A DNA stretch of 64,000 nt from DASYKT01 sp035995185 (GTDB lineage: Bacteria; Acidobacteriota; Blastocatellia; Pyrinomonadales; Pyrinomonadaceae). The position numbers and the translations under genes were made by a program. The notes under the pieces are model-generated. The model did not search any database. It was not told the origin of the DNA and was given only the letters and a program-made list of their open reading frames with translations. The first letter of the stretch is position 1; each line of letters begins with the position of its first letter. The DNA is taken from NCBI GenBank assembly GCA_035995185.1, contig DASYKT010000041.1, forward strand, positions 62,001 to 126,000, in the 5' to 3' direction. Positions 52,156 through 61,742 of this stretch are shown one piece after another.

Positions 52156-53331
52156 ATGGCTATTTTAACCATTACAGCTTCGGTCGTATTCGGGATCAGC
52201 ACGGTGGTGCTGTTCTACACTTACGCCGGTTATCCGCTCTTGGTTTATATCGTCAGTTTGATCAGGCCGCGGCATATCCGCCGGGGTGATTTCGAACCTC
52301 TGGTAACGGTCCTTATCACTGCCTACAATGAAGAAAAAGATCTTCGTTCCAAGCTGGAAAATACGCTCGAGCTGGATTATCCCAAGGAAAAACTCGAGAT
52401 AATCGTGGCTTCCGATTGCTCGACCGACGGGACGGACGAGATCGCGCTGTCTTTCGCCGGCCATGGTGTAAAACTTCACCGCCAGCAGCAGCGTCATGGA
52501 AAGACCTCGGCGCAAAATGCGGCCGTCGAACTTGCCCGCGGTGACGTCATTCTTTTTTCGGATGCGACCACGATGTACCGGCCTAACGTGCTGCGAACGC
52601 TGATGCCGAATTTCAACGATCCGGAGATCGGATGCGTCGCCGGCAAGCTGATCTACGTCGACCCCGCCGATTCTAATATCGGCAAGGGCGCGCGTTCCTA
52701 TTGGAATTACGAAACATTTTTGAAAGAGGCCGAAAGCCGCGCCTGTTCGCTGATCGGTGTTTCGGGCGCGCTGTACGCGGTTCGCCGCGCAGCCTATGTG
52801 CCGATGTATCCGGAAGCCTGCAGCGATTTCCTGATCGCCACAAAGCTTTACGAACAGGGATTGCGCACGGTTTATGAACCCGCCGCGATCTGCACCGAGG
52901 AAACGAACCGCCAGCCCGAGCGCGAACTGCAGATGCGCGTGCGCGTCATTACCCAGACGCTGACCGATCTCGGCCGCCATCTTTATATGATGAACCCGTT
53001 TCGCAGCGGTTTTTACGCCGTGCAGCTTTTTTCGCACAAAGTGCTGCGTTACGCCGTGCCGGTCTGGCTGATCCTGCTTTTTGCGTCGTCCGTCGTTTTG
53101 TCTTTTACGTCAGACTGGTTCTTGCTGTTTCTCGCTTTGCAGACGGTATTTTATGGAATTGCCTGCCTCTCCTGGCTTTTGACCCGCGGTGAAAAACACT
53201 CCGCCCTGATCGCGATGCCGCAATATTTCGTCCTGGCAAACATCGCCTCGATCATCGCTTTCTTTGGATTTATCAGGGGCGTGAGAATGGCCACCTGGGA
53301 GCCGATCCGCGAATCTTCAAAAGAAAATTAA
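52156..53331 (+). CDS. Membrane glycosyltransferase family 2
   Basis: A 391-residue GT2 enzyme, probably acting at the cytosolic face of the inner membrane. An N-terminal helix (about 8-30) precedes the GT-A domain: VTVLITAYNEEKDLRSKLEN near residue 51, IVASDCSTDGTDEI near 88, VILFSDATTMYRPNVL near 137 (Asp-x-x region) and GVSGALYAVRRAAY near 200. Two or three C-terminal membrane segments (about 295-375) are typical of processive or chain-extending GT2s. Its last base is shared with the next gene start (TAATGA). Confidence 0.9.
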   Translation: MAILTITASVVFGISTVVLFYTYAGYPLLVYIVSLIRPRHIRRGDFEPLVTVLITAYNEEKDLRSKLENTLELDYPKEKLEIIVASDCSTDGTDEIALSFAGHGVKLHRQQQRHGKTSAQNAAVELARGDVILFSDATTMYRPNVLRTLMPNFNDPEIGCVAGKLIYVDPADSNIGKGARSYWNYETFLKEAESRACSLIGVSGALYAVRRAAYVPMYPEACSDFLIATKLYEQGLRTVYEPAAICTEETNRQPERELQMRVRVITQTLTDLGRHLYMMNPFRSGFYAVQLFSHKVLRYAVPVWLILLFASSVVLSFTSDWFLLFLALQTVFYGIACLSWLLTRGEKHSALIAMPQYFVLANIASIIAFFGFIRGVRMATWEPIRESSKEN

Positions 53332-54344
53332 TGATAGCCACCTTGGAAAAAACACCAAAAAAGGAAAAAGTTAAAGCGCCCTCGCCAAAGGTGAGCGTGA
53401 TCATTCCTGTTTATAACGTGGCTGATTACATCGCCGAGACGCTGGACTCCGTGCTGGCGCAAACCTTCCGCGATCTCGAGATACTAGTGATCAACGACGG
53501 TTCGCCCGACACCGAAAAACTCGAACAGGCCCTGGCGCCGTACTTCGGTAAAATAATCTATTTGAAACAGCCCAACAGCGGCGCCGCCGCCGCGCGCAAT
53601 ACCGGGATCAGAACCGCGCAGGGCGAGATACTGGCATTTTTGGACGGCGACGATATCTGGCTGCCTGAGTATCTGGAAAAACAGATCGCTTTTCTCGGAT
53701 CGACCGGCAGCGACATGGTCTATTGCGACGCGTATCTTTTTGGCGACAAAACCAAATATAAAACCTTCATGGAAAAAGCGCCGACGGAAGGTGAAGTAAC
53801 CACCGAAAGTTTGCTGCGCGGAACCAGCCACGTGATCACTTCGGGCACGATCGTTTTGCGGGAAAAAGTGCTGGAGGTCGGAATGTTTGACATCGAGGCC
53901 CCGAAACGCGGCGAAGATTTTAATCTCTGGTTCCATTTGCTCAAGGACGGCAAAAAAGTGGCTTGCCAGAGAGAGGTCTTGTTAAAGTATCGGCTTCGCG
54001 CGGGCAGCCTGACCGGCGATAGCATCAGCGTCGCCGCGCGGTCCATGCATGTCCTGGAAGAAGTAAAACGCAAATACGACCTGACGCCCGGTGAAAAAGA
54101 AGCCCGGCAATATCACTACGACCGGGCCGCGGCGCAGTTCAACGTGCAAAGCGGAAAAGCCCGCTTAGTGGCAGGCAAATACAGTGAAGCGCTCAAATTT
54201 TTCCGCGAGGCAAAGAAGACTTCCCGGTCTTTAAAACTAAGCGTGATCACCGCACTGACCTGGGCTTTTCCCACGAGCGCCAGATGGAGTTATCGAACAT
54301 TCCGCCCCGAAGAGGCCGGATCCTTCACCGTCAAAAAGCAGTAA
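53331..54344 (+). CDS. Glycosyltransferase family 2 (soluble)
   Basis: A 337-residue GT2 enzyme. VSVIIPVYNVADYIAETLDS near residue 22, EILVINDGSPDTEKLEQ and ILAFLDGDDIWLPEYLEKQI (the DxD-like LDGDD near residue 102) define the GT-A donor-binding core. The C-terminal part (about 220-337) is helical and specific to this protein. It overlaps the preceding GT by one base (TAATGA) and is 5 nt from the flippase, so the unit is coupled in translation. Confidence 0.9.
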   Translation: MIATLEKTPKKEKVKAPSPKVSVIIPVYNVADYIAETLDSVLAQTFRDLEILVINDGSPDTEKLEQALAPYFGKIIYLKQPNSGAAAARNTGIRTAQGEILAFLDGDDIWLPEYLEKQIAFLGSTGSDMVYCDAYLFGDKTKYKTFMEKAPTEGEVTTESLLRGTSHVITSGTIVLREKVLEVGMFDIEAPKRGEDFNLWFHLLKDGKKVACQREVLLKYRLRAGSLTGDSISVAARSMHVLEEVKRKYDLTPGEKEARQYHYDRAAAQFNVQSGKARLVAGKYSEALKFFREAKKTSRSLKLSVITALTWAFPTSARWSYRTFRPEEAGSFTVKKQ

Positions 54345-54349
54345 TAAAA

Positions 54350-55915
54350 ATGTCCGAACAGGCAGAGACAATCAAACCATCGCTGAAAGCGCAGAGCGCC
54401 TGGCTTTTAATAGCCAAGACGGCCGGCTTTGCGCTGAGCTTTTTGCTGCCGCTGCTGGTTGTGCGCTACCTTGATCAGACGCAGGTCGGAATCTACCGCC
54501 AGGCTTTTCAGGTCGTCACTACACTGGTCGCGATACTGCCGTTCGGTTTTAGCGCCAGCGCGTATTATTTTCTCTCGCGCGATAAAAAAGACCAGCCTTA
54601 TATCATCTTCAACATACTGCTTTTTAATTTTGTGATCGGCGGTATCGTTTGCGCTCTGCTGGCATTTTTACCGCAGAGCCTCGGCAAGGTTTTCCAGGAT
54701 TCGGAGTTGACCCATTTAGCGCCGCTGATCGGAGTGGTTATCTGGCTGTGGGTTTTCGGCGCCTTTCTGGAAATTGTTGCGGTAGCCAACCAGGAACCGC
54801 GCCTGGCGACGTTTTTTATTATTTTCTCGCAGTTCACCAAGACCCTGTTCATGGTGACCGCGGTGGTGATGTTCGCCACGGTCGAATCTTTTGTCTATGC
54901 CGCGATCGTTCAGGGAGCGGTGCAGACTCTGGTGCTGCTGCTGTATCTGAATTACAAGTTTCGCGGATTTTGGCGCAGCTTCGACTTTGGCATCCTAAAG
55001 CGGCAATTCTTTTACGTGCTGCCCTATGGGCTGATGGCGCTGCTGTGGATAGTGCAAACCGATATTCATAATTATTTTGTCGGCTACCGGTTTTCCGCTG
55101 CCGAATTCGCGGTTTACGTTTACGGATGTTTCCAACTTCCTTTGCTGGGCATTCTTTATGAATCGGTAACGTCGGTGATGATCCCGCGGATGAGCGCGCT
55201 GCAGCATGAAGGAAACAAGCGCGAGATGATCGAGGTCACCATTCGCGCGATGGACAAGCTGGCCTTCTTTTATTTTCCCATTTACGTGCTGCTGCTGATC
55301 ACCGGCTACGATCTGATCACCGCGCTTTTTACGCAAAATTACGCCGCCAGCGTGCCGATATTTTTGATCAACATCACACTGATCCCGTTCGGGATTTTGA
55401 TCAGCGACCCGATCGTTCGCGCCTTTCCGGAGCTGGGGAGATTTTTGCTGAAATTGCGTCTGGTTATTATCCCGCTGATGATCGCGGCGCTCTGGTTTGG
55501 CATTAACTATCTCGACCTGCGCGGGATAATCGCCATCGTGGTGGTGACGACATTGGTCGAGCGGCTGATCACGATGACGCGCGCCGCGAAAACCTTGGGC
55601 GTGAAAAGAGAAGACGGTTACCTGCTGCTCAACATGGGGAAAACGGCCATCGCCACACTATTTGCGGGCCTGGTCACCTACGGATTTTATATTTATTTCC
55701 GCGGGCTAACGCCGTCTTTCGGCCGGCAGATAAGCGGCCTTTTGTTTTCCACGCCAAAGGAAAGCTGGGTAAATCTGATCTCGGGCGGGATGACGGTCGC
55801 GGGCTGCGGAGTAGTTTTGTTTGCGATCTATCTGCTCATTGCCAACTACCTGGGAGTGATCACCACGGAAGAAAAGAGGTCTATTAAGAATTTATTTATT
55901 AAAGCGGAAGCTTGA
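54350..55915 (+). CDS. Polysaccharide flippase (Wzx-like, MOP superfamily)
   Basis: A 521-residue, roughly 14-helix membrane protein that moves lipid-linked repeat units to the periplasm. MSEQAETIKPSLKAQSAWLL starts a typical N-terminal helix; VRYLDQTQVGIYRQAFQ and GLMALLWIVQTDIHNYFVG are characteristic of the PST/Wzx group. Start 54350 is preferred over the longer frame because it lies 5 nt after the previous stop and immediately precedes the hydrophobic core. It works with the Wzy-like gene at 50491. Confidence 0.9.
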   Translation: MSEQAETIKPSLKAQSAWLLIAKTAGFALSFLLPLLVVRYLDQTQVGIYRQAFQVVTTLVAILPFGFSASAYYFLSRDKKDQPYIIFNILLFNFVIGGIVCALLAFLPQSLGKVFQDSELTHLAPLIGVVIWLWVFGAFLEIVAVANQEPRLATFFIIFSQFTKTLFMVTAVVMFATVESFVYAAIVQGAVQTLVLLLYLNYKFRGFWRSFDFGILKRQFFYVLPYGLMALLWIVQTDIHNYFVGYRFSAAEFAVYVYGCFQLPLLGILYESVTSVMIPRMSALQHEGNKREMIEVTIRAMDKLAFFYFPIYVLLLITGYDLITALFTQNYAASVPIFLINITLIPFGILISDPIVRAFPELGRFLLKLRLVIIPLMIAALWFGINYLDLRGIIAIVVVTTLVERLITMTRAAKTLGVKREDGYLLLNMGKTAIATLFAGLVTYGFYIYFRGLTPSFGRQISGLLFSTPKESWVNLISGGMTVAGCGVVLFAIYLLIANYLGVITTEEKRSIKNLFIKAEA

Positions 55916-55931
55916 TGCCGTAACGCGGGAA

Positions 55932-56005
55932 ATCTATCAACTGTAATCTATTAGTTATCATCTATTCCGGAATAGATAAAAGATGGTAGTTGATAACTGA
56001 TAGAT
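55932..56005. repeat. AT-rich palindrome centred on CCGG
   Basis: A 74-nt imperfect palindrome with a central perfect dyad ATCTATTCC/GGAATAGAT (centre 55968/55969) and outer ATCTATCA/TGATAGAT. It shares its vocabulary with 17580-17660 and lies between the flippase and the AsnB gene. Confidence 0.8.
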
Positions 56006-56034
56006 ATAAGCTGCGACATAGAAACATAATTATC

Positions 56035-57921
56035 ATGTGCGGAATAGCCGGATTTATCAATACTAAAATCAAACCCAGTGCCGAGCGCGAGGCGCTGCTC
56101 GATGCGATGTGCCGCATCATCACGCACCGCGGGCCCGATGAGCAGGGAATGATGGTCGACGACCATGCCGCGCTGGGCATGCGCCGGCTTTCGATCATCG
56201 ATCTGAAAACCGGGCAGCAGCCGATCTACGACGAATCCGGCGATCTGGTGATCGTTTTTAACGGCGAAATATACAATTTCCGCGAACTCAAAACCGAACT
56301 GGAAAAGCGCGGGCACCGGTTCAAGACAAATTCGGACACGGAAACGATCGTGCACGCTTACGAAGAATTTGGCGCCGGTTGTTTGCAGCACCTACGCGGG
56401 ATGTTTGCCTTTGCCATCTGGAACAAGGCCAGGAAAGAGCTTTTTATCGCGCGCGACCGCGTCGGTAAAAAACCGCTTTATTATTCGGTTCTTGATGACG
56501 GCGAATTGGTCTTCGGTTCCGAGCTAAAAGTTTTGCTCACCCACGGCGGCATTAAACGCGAGATCGATCTGGGCGCGTTGGATGCTTACCTGAGTTTTGG
56601 CTACATACCCGACCCGATGTGCATTTTCAAAAATGTGCGCAAGCTGGAGGCCGGACATTACCTGATCTGGCGCGATGGCAAAGTCGAAACTCACGGCTAC
56701 TGGGATTTTGAATATAAAGAAAATGCCGCAAGTAAAAAAGAAGAAGATTACATCGAAGAACTCCGTGAACTGATCAAAGACGCGGTAAACGTGCGGCTTA
56801 TTTCCGAAGTCCCGCTGGGCGCATTTCTTTCCGGCGGCGTCGATTCCAGCGCGATCGTGGGAAACATGGCGCGGCTTTCCGATCAGCCGGTCAAAACATT
56901 CTCCATCGGTTTTAACGAAGATTCCTTTAACGAGCTGAAATACGCGCGCGTGACGGCAGAACATTTCGGCACCGAGCATCATGAATTCATCGTCACGCCG
57001 GACCTCTGCGATATCGTCGATGAACTGGTTTGGCATTTTGACGAGCCCTTTGCCGATTCTTCCGCGCTGCCGACCTACATGGTTTCGAAAATGGCGCGCG
57101 AATACGTCACCGTCGTTCTGTCGGGCGATGGCGGCGATGAATTATTTGGCGGTTATACGCGCTACGTGACGGATAAAAAACGCGCCGGTTTAGCGCATCT
57201 GCCCAGATCGATCCGGGCCGGGTTGCTGCAGCCGGTAAGCCGGATGCTGCCGCACAATGCGCCGGGAAAAAATTATCTCTACAATGTTTCGCTCGACCCG
57301 GTCGACCGCTATATCGATAACATTTCGCATTTTTCCGCGCGGCACAAAAAAGCGCTTTATTCCGCCGGGCTAAAACAAAATATGAACGGCACCGCAAATG
57401 CCGGCGAAGAGCTTTTCCGCCGCTTTGCTTCGGGCGTGGAAACCGGCAACTCGACCGATAAGCTGCTTTACCTCGACAGCAAAACATATCTGCCGGGCGA
57501 CATTTTGACCAAGGTCGATCGCATGAGCATGGCCGCTTCGCTCGAAGCGCGCGTGCCTCTGCTCGATCACAAACTGATCGAGTTTGTTACCCGGATCCCG
57601 GCTGAATTAAAGCTGAACGGCCTTGAAACCAAATATATTTTCAAGCGCGCGATGCAGGGCCTGGTGCCTGACAGTATTTTGCATCGCCCCAAACAGGGTT
57701 TTGGCGTGCCGATCAATGAATGGATAAATCTGCAGCTGCGCGACCGCATCCGCGAAGACCTGCTGGAAAAACGCACGCTCGACCGCGGGTATTTCGAACC
57801 CGGCTATATCAAACTTTTGTTGGATGAACACGAACGCGGGCGCCGCGATCATTCACACTCGCTCTGGATACTTTGGATGCTGGAATTATGGCATCGCCGG
57901 TATGTGGATAAAGCGGGTTAA
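56035..57921 (+). CDS. asnB: Asparagine synthase-type amidotransferase (first)
   Basis: A 628-residue glutamine-dependent amidotransferase. Start 56035 is required so that the conserved Cys2 follows the initiator Met (MCGIAGFI). The N-terminal glutaminase (about 1-205) has THRGPDEQG and VFNGEIYN; the synthetase domain (about 230-610) carries the PP-loop LSGGVDSSAIVG and VLSGDGGDELFGGYTRYV. Within O-antigen/EPS loci such enzymes often amidate sugar carboxylates (WbpS-like) rather than making asparagine, so the gene symbol marks homology only. A second homologue is at 61743. Confidence 0.9.
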   Translation: MCGIAGFINTKIKPSAEREALLDAMCRIITHRGPDEQGMMVDDHAALGMRRLSIIDLKTGQQPIYDESGDLVIVFNGEIYNFRELKTELEKRGHRFKTNSDTETIVHAYEEFGAGCLQHLRGMFAFAIWNKARKELFIARDRVGKKPLYYSVLDDGELVFGSELKVLLTHGGIKREIDLGALDAYLSFGYIPDPMCIFKNVRKLEAGHYLIWRDGKVETHGYWDFEYKENAASKKEEDYIEELRELIKDAVNVRLISEVPLGAFLSGGVDSSAIVGNMARLSDQPVKTFSIGFNEDSFNELKYARVTAEHFGTEHHEFIVTPDLCDIVDELVWHFDEPFADSSALPTYMVSKMAREYVTVVLSGDGGDELFGGYTRYVTDKKRAGLAHLPRSIRAGLLQPVSRMLPHNAPGKNYLYNVSLDPVDRYIDNISHFSARHKKALYSAGLKQNMNGTANAGEELFRRFASGVETGNSTDKLLYLDSKTYLPGDILTKVDRMSMAASLEARVPLLDHKLIEFVTRIPAELKLNGLETKYIFKRAMQGLVPDSILHRPKQGFGVPINEWINLQLRDRIREDLLEKRTLDRGYFEPGYIKLLLDEHERGRRDHSHSLWILWMLELWHRRYVDKAG

Positions 57922-58050
57922 CCACAAAGACACGAAGAACACAAAGGAAGGAAATCAGGAAAGCAGGAAAACAGGAAACCGGGAAGCAGCAGTAAATAAA
58001 ATACAGGTATTTAATGCGTTTATTCTTTGTGCTCCTGGTGTCTTTGTGGT
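57921..58050. repeat. Gene-end inverted repeat (ACCACAAAGACACGAAG type)
   Basis: ACCACAAAGACACGAAGAAC words at 57921-57946 pair with CTTTGTGCTCCTGGTGTCTT words at 58025-58050, around an AGGAAA-rich purine stretch. It begins at the last base of the AsnB stop codon. Confidence 0.8.
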
Positions 58051-58063
58051 GAAAAATTCTTAG

Positions 58064-59254
58064 ATGTCTATTAACGCAAAACTGAAAAAGATCAAAACGA
58101 ACCTGCCCTGGCTCGCGCGCTACCCGTTTGCCCGCGTGCAGGATTTCCTGGGCAGAGAGCCGCTGGAAAACAAACACATCATATTCACCGTCGCCAACCA
58201 TTTTGAACCGGGCTGGAAAGAATCCGGGGTGCACGATCTGAAAACGCAGATCAGGCGGTTGAAAGATTATTACAAGATCGCGCGTGACACCGGCGAAGCC
58301 GTAAAAGACGCCGACGGGACCAAATTTCGCCACGGCAATTTCTACCCGGCCGAACAGTATCACCCGGAGCTGCTAAGCATAATGGCGGAAATGCAGGCCG
58401 AGGGCCTGGGCGAAGTAGAGATACACCTGCACCACGGCGTGGAAAAACCCGACACCGCCGAAAATTTGCGCCGCAGCCTGCTGGATTTTCGCGACTGCCT
58501 GGCCGAAGAGCACAAATGTCTCTCGCAGGCGGACGGGAAAGGCTCGCCGATGTACGCTTTTGTCCACGGCAACCTGGCGCTGGCCAATTCGCACGGCGGT
58601 AAATACTGTGGCGTCGATGAAGAGATGCAGATATTGCAGGAAACGGGCTGCTACGCCGATATGACGCTGCCCTCGGCCCCGGAACCGACCCAGGTCCCGA
58701 TGATCAACCAGATCTATGAATGCGGGCTGCCGCTAGGCCAAAAAATACCGCATCGAAAAGGTTTAACAGTGTCGGTAAATGGAAAACAACCTCTATTACC
58801 ACTGATATTTACAGGGCCTTTGGTCTTTGACTGGGGGCGGCGTATCAAAGGATTGCCGGTCCCGAGCATTGACGAAGGCGGTCTGACCGCCAGTAAAAAG
58901 CTGGACCGGGCACGGCTGCAGCGTTGGCTTTCGGCAAATATCACGGTCAAAGGACGGCCCGATTGGGTGTTTGTCAAACTCTATTGCCACGGCTTTATCG
59001 AACAGGACCAGCCGGCCTGTATCGGCGAAGACGCCAAAAGGTTTTTTAGCGACGTGATCGAGCAGGGTGAAAAAGATTCCTCTTATAAAGTTCACTTTGC
59101 CGCGCCGCGCGAGGCTTTCAATATGGTAGCCGCGGCCATCGACGGCAAGGCGGGCTCACCCGGAGATTTTAGGAATTATCGCCTGCGGGCGATCATGGAC
59201 AAGCAGGCAGCCAAACTGCCAATTTTAGAGAAAGAGAGTATATTGATTTGCTGA
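58064..59254 (+). CDS. Polysaccharide deacetylase-like protein
   Basis: A 396-residue protein with features of a distant NodB/polysaccharide deacetylase-type barrel: IIFTVANHFEPGW near residue 39, VEIHLHHGVEKPDT near 120 (His cluster usual for metal binding) and YAFVHGNLALANSHGG near 165. There is no signal peptide, so it would act inside the cell. In similar loci this protein precedes a heparinase II/III and an AsnB, as here. Its stop lies 8 nt before the preferred start of the heparinase gene. Catalytic residues need structural confirmation. Confidence 0.65.
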   Translation: MSINAKLKKIKTNLPWLARYPFARVQDFLGREPLENKHIIFTVANHFEPGWKESGVHDLKTQIRRLKDYYKIARDTGEAVKDADGTKFRHGNFYPAEQYHPELLSIMAEMQAEGLGEVEIHLHHGVEKPDTAENLRRSLLDFRDCLAEEHKCLSQADGKGSPMYAFVHGNLALANSHGGKYCGVDEEMQILQETGCYADMTLPSAPEPTQVPMINQIYECGLPLGQKIPHRKGLTVSVNGKQPLLPLIFTGPLVFDWGRRIKGLPVPSIDEGGLTASKKLDRARLQRWLSANITVKGRPDWVFVKLYCHGFIEQDQPACIGEDAKRFFSDVIEQGEKDSSYKVHFAAPREAFNMVAAAIDGKAGSPGDFRNYRLRAIMDKQAAKLPILEKESILIC

Positions 59255-59262
59255 TAGAAGAA

Positions 59263-61737
59263 ATGGCAAATCCATTAGATAAGTTCAAAAAGATCCGAAC
59301 CAGGAGCTGGTCGGAGCTTCGTGCGCGCGGCAGCCAGGTCATTTCCGCTTATACGGAAAAGATCGGTCTGTCCGGAGGTTTGCCTTCGGAAAACGAGATC
59401 TGGAACCTGATCGACCCCGAGTTTTTTGCCGGCGAAGAAGCCGGGCTAAAGACCTTGCTCGCCAATTTTCGTAAAACGAGCGCCGCTACTTTTTTCCCTT
59501 CGCTGGTAGATAAAGAAATCAGCGCCAATTCTTTCCGCCGTCTTTTTGGCGAACAGGTGATCGACTGTTGCCTCGAGCGCGCCGAAAAGATAATGGAAGG
59601 AAAATTCGATCTGCTCGGCCACAAAAATCTCTACCTCGGCCAGATCCCCGATTGGCATTACGAACCCATCTCCGGCAAACGCTCGCCGATGAAACACTGG
59701 CGGCAATTCGAAGATTATTCCAATGACGAGACCGGCGACAAAAAAGTAGTCTGGGAGCTCAATCGTCACCAGCATTTCTTTGCGCTGGGCGTGGCCTATC
59801 ACCTGACCTCGCACGAAAAATACGCCGAGCGTTTTATCAAACACCTGTTTGATTGGATGGAGCAAAATCCGCCGCAGCAGGGCGTGAACTGGTCGAGCAG
59901 CCTGGAAGTGGCTTTTCGCGCAATGTCCTGGATCTGGGGATTGAATTTTTTCAAAAACTCGAAATTCTTTGATTCAAAAGCGCTGCTGCAAGTTTTACGC
60001 TATTTATATTCGCACGGCAGCCATCTGGAAAAATATCTTTCGACCTATTACAGCCCGAACACGCATCTGACGGGCGAGGCTCTGGGCCTCTATTATCTCG
60101 GCACCCAAACGCCTTTTTATCGCGCCAAAAAATGGCGCGCGCTGGGTGAAAAAATCCTGCTCGAAGAACTCGACCGCCAGATCCTGGCCGACGGGGTTTA
60201 TTTCGAACAAAGCACCTGGTACCAGCGCTACACCGCGGATTTTTACCTGCACTTTTTGATCTTAAACGACCTCAAACCGGAAACCGATGCGGTGGAGTTA
60301 AATGAGGCCGTTACATCCCGCGTGCAAAAAATGCTGGATTATCTGATGTACATCACGCGGCCCGATGGAACGACGCCGATTATCGGCGATGACGACGGCG
60401 GCAGGATGCTGCCCCTGAGCAGCCGCAAGCCGAACGATTTTCGCGCGGTGCTTTCTACGGCGGCGGTATTGCTTAACCGCGATGATTACAAATTTGTCGC
60501 CGGGGCCCCGGCCGAAGAAATGTTCTGGTTGCTGGGAGACCCCGGCGTTAAAGAATTCAAAGGGATTTCACCCTTAAGCCCGGAAGACGAGTCGAGGGCG
60601 TTTACGGACGGCGGGTATTTTATGATGCGCGACGGCTGGGACAAGAGCGACAATTATATGCTGATCGATTGCGGCCAGCACGGCGCGCTTTCCTCGGCGC
60701 ATTCGCATGCCGATGTGCTTTCGTTCGAGCTGGCGGCGGGCGGTAAAACTCTTTTGGTCGATCCCGGCACTTATACCTATCACAAATCAGGCGAGCTGCG
60801 CGATTATTTCCGCTCGTCTTTAGCGCACAACACGCTGGTCATCGACGAGCGTTCGTCATCTATTCCCGGCAGCACCTTCAAATGGGAGAAAGCCGCCAAG
60901 CCCGAAGTTAAAAAATGGATCGCGCAAGACCGTTTCGACTTTTTCGAAGGCTCGCACGACGGCTATGACGACCTGCCCGAATCCGCGGCGAAACATACGC
61001 GCAGCATCCTCTTTCTTAAGAACGATTATTGGATCATCCGCGATTATGTCGAGACCTTTGGCGAGCACACCTACCAGCTGAATTTTCATTTCGATCCGAA
61101 CACCGATCCGCGCGCGGAAAATCCGGAAGAAAAGCTCTGGAGCATCGTGGAAAATTCCGATAAGAACGCGGGGCTAAAGCTTCTGCTTTTCGGCGACAAC
61201 GGCGAGTGGCAGAAACGCGAAAGCTGGGTTTCCACGTGCTATGGCGGCCGGGTCAACGCTCCTTATCTTCGTTTTATTTCCAAGGGCAAAGGCCCGCAGG
61301 AATTTTTCACCTTCTTTTTGCCTTCCTTGGCAGCCGACGGGGAAGCCACGATCGAAGAGATCGATGTCAACGGCGGACGGGCGTTCGCGATCAACAACAA
61401 GGGCTACCAGGACCTGTTCTTTTTTGGCGATGGCGGCGGGCAGATCGCGCGCAATCCGCTGTTTTCCACCGACTTTCGCTTTGCCTGGACGCGGGTCGCC
61501 GAAGGCGAAACCCAGCCCGAAGAATACGTGTTTATCGATGGCAAATATTTAGTGCTAAACGACCGGCAGATCATCGATCACCCGTCGAATCTCGAATTTG
61601 CCACGGCCCGCAGGCTCGGGCAAAAACTCAACGTCAGAACCAGTGAAGGCCTCTTTTCGGTCTCGCTGCCCTCGCAGAAGCCGCAGCGTCCGAAGGCCTA
61701 TGTGCTGAAAGACTCGCTTCAATCAGACGACGAATAA
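59263..61737 (+). CDS. Heparinase II/III family polysaccharide lyase
   Basis: An 824-residue protein with two domains: an alpha-helical toroid (about 40-400; HQHFFALGVAYHLT, FRAMSWIWGLNFF, YSPNTHLTGEALGLYYLG) with Asn/His/Tyr residues typical of lyase active sites, and a beta-sandwich (about 430-800) with SSAHSHADVLSFELAAGGKT then LVDPGTYTYHKSGELRDYF. Heparinase II/III lyases cleave uronic-acid-containing polysaccharides; here one probably trims or edits the cluster's own polymer. No signal peptide is visible, which is odd for a periplasmic lyase. ATG 59263 is preferred over TTG 59248. Confidence 0.88.
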   Translation: MANPLDKFKKIRTRSWSELRARGSQVISAYTEKIGLSGGLPSENEIWNLIDPEFFAGEEAGLKTLLANFRKTSAATFFPSLVDKEISANSFRRLFGEQVIDCCLERAEKIMEGKFDLLGHKNLYLGQIPDWHYEPISGKRSPMKHWRQFEDYSNDETGDKKVVWELNRHQHFFALGVAYHLTSHEKYAERFIKHLFDWMEQNPPQQGVNWSSSLEVAFRAMSWIWGLNFFKNSKFFDSKALLQVLRYLYSHGSHLEKYLSTYYSPNTHLTGEALGLYYLGTQTPFYRAKKWRALGEKILLEELDRQILADGVYFEQSTWYQRYTADFYLHFLILNDLKPETDAVELNEAVTSRVQKMLDYLMYITRPDGTTPIIGDDDGGRMLPLSSRKPNDFRAVLSTAAVLLNRDDYKFVAGAPAEEMFWLLGDPGVKEFKGISPLSPEDESRAFTDGGYFMMRDGWDKSDNYMLIDCGQHGALSSAHSHADVLSFELAAGGKTLLVDPGTYTYHKSGELRDYFRSSLAHNTLVIDERSSSIPGSTFKWEKAAKPEVKKWIAQDRFDFFEGSHDGYDDLPESAAKHTRSILFLKNDYWIIRDYVETFGEHTYQLNFHFDPNTDPRAENPEEKLWSIVENSDKNAGLKLLLFGDNGEWQKRESWVSTCYGGRVNAPYLRFISKGKGPQEFFTFFLPSLAADGEATIEEIDVNGGRAFAINNKGYQDLFFFGDGGGQIARNPLFSTDFRFAWTRVAEGETQPEEYVFIDGKYLVLNDRQIIDHPSNLEFATARRLGQKLNVRTSEGLFSVSLPSQKPQRPKAYVLKDSLQSDDE

Positions 61738-61742
61738 TTTTT

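Noticed and set aside
61206..61646. 146-residue ORF inside the heparinase gene
   Set aside because: Arg-rich +1-frame shadow of a long, well-supported gene.
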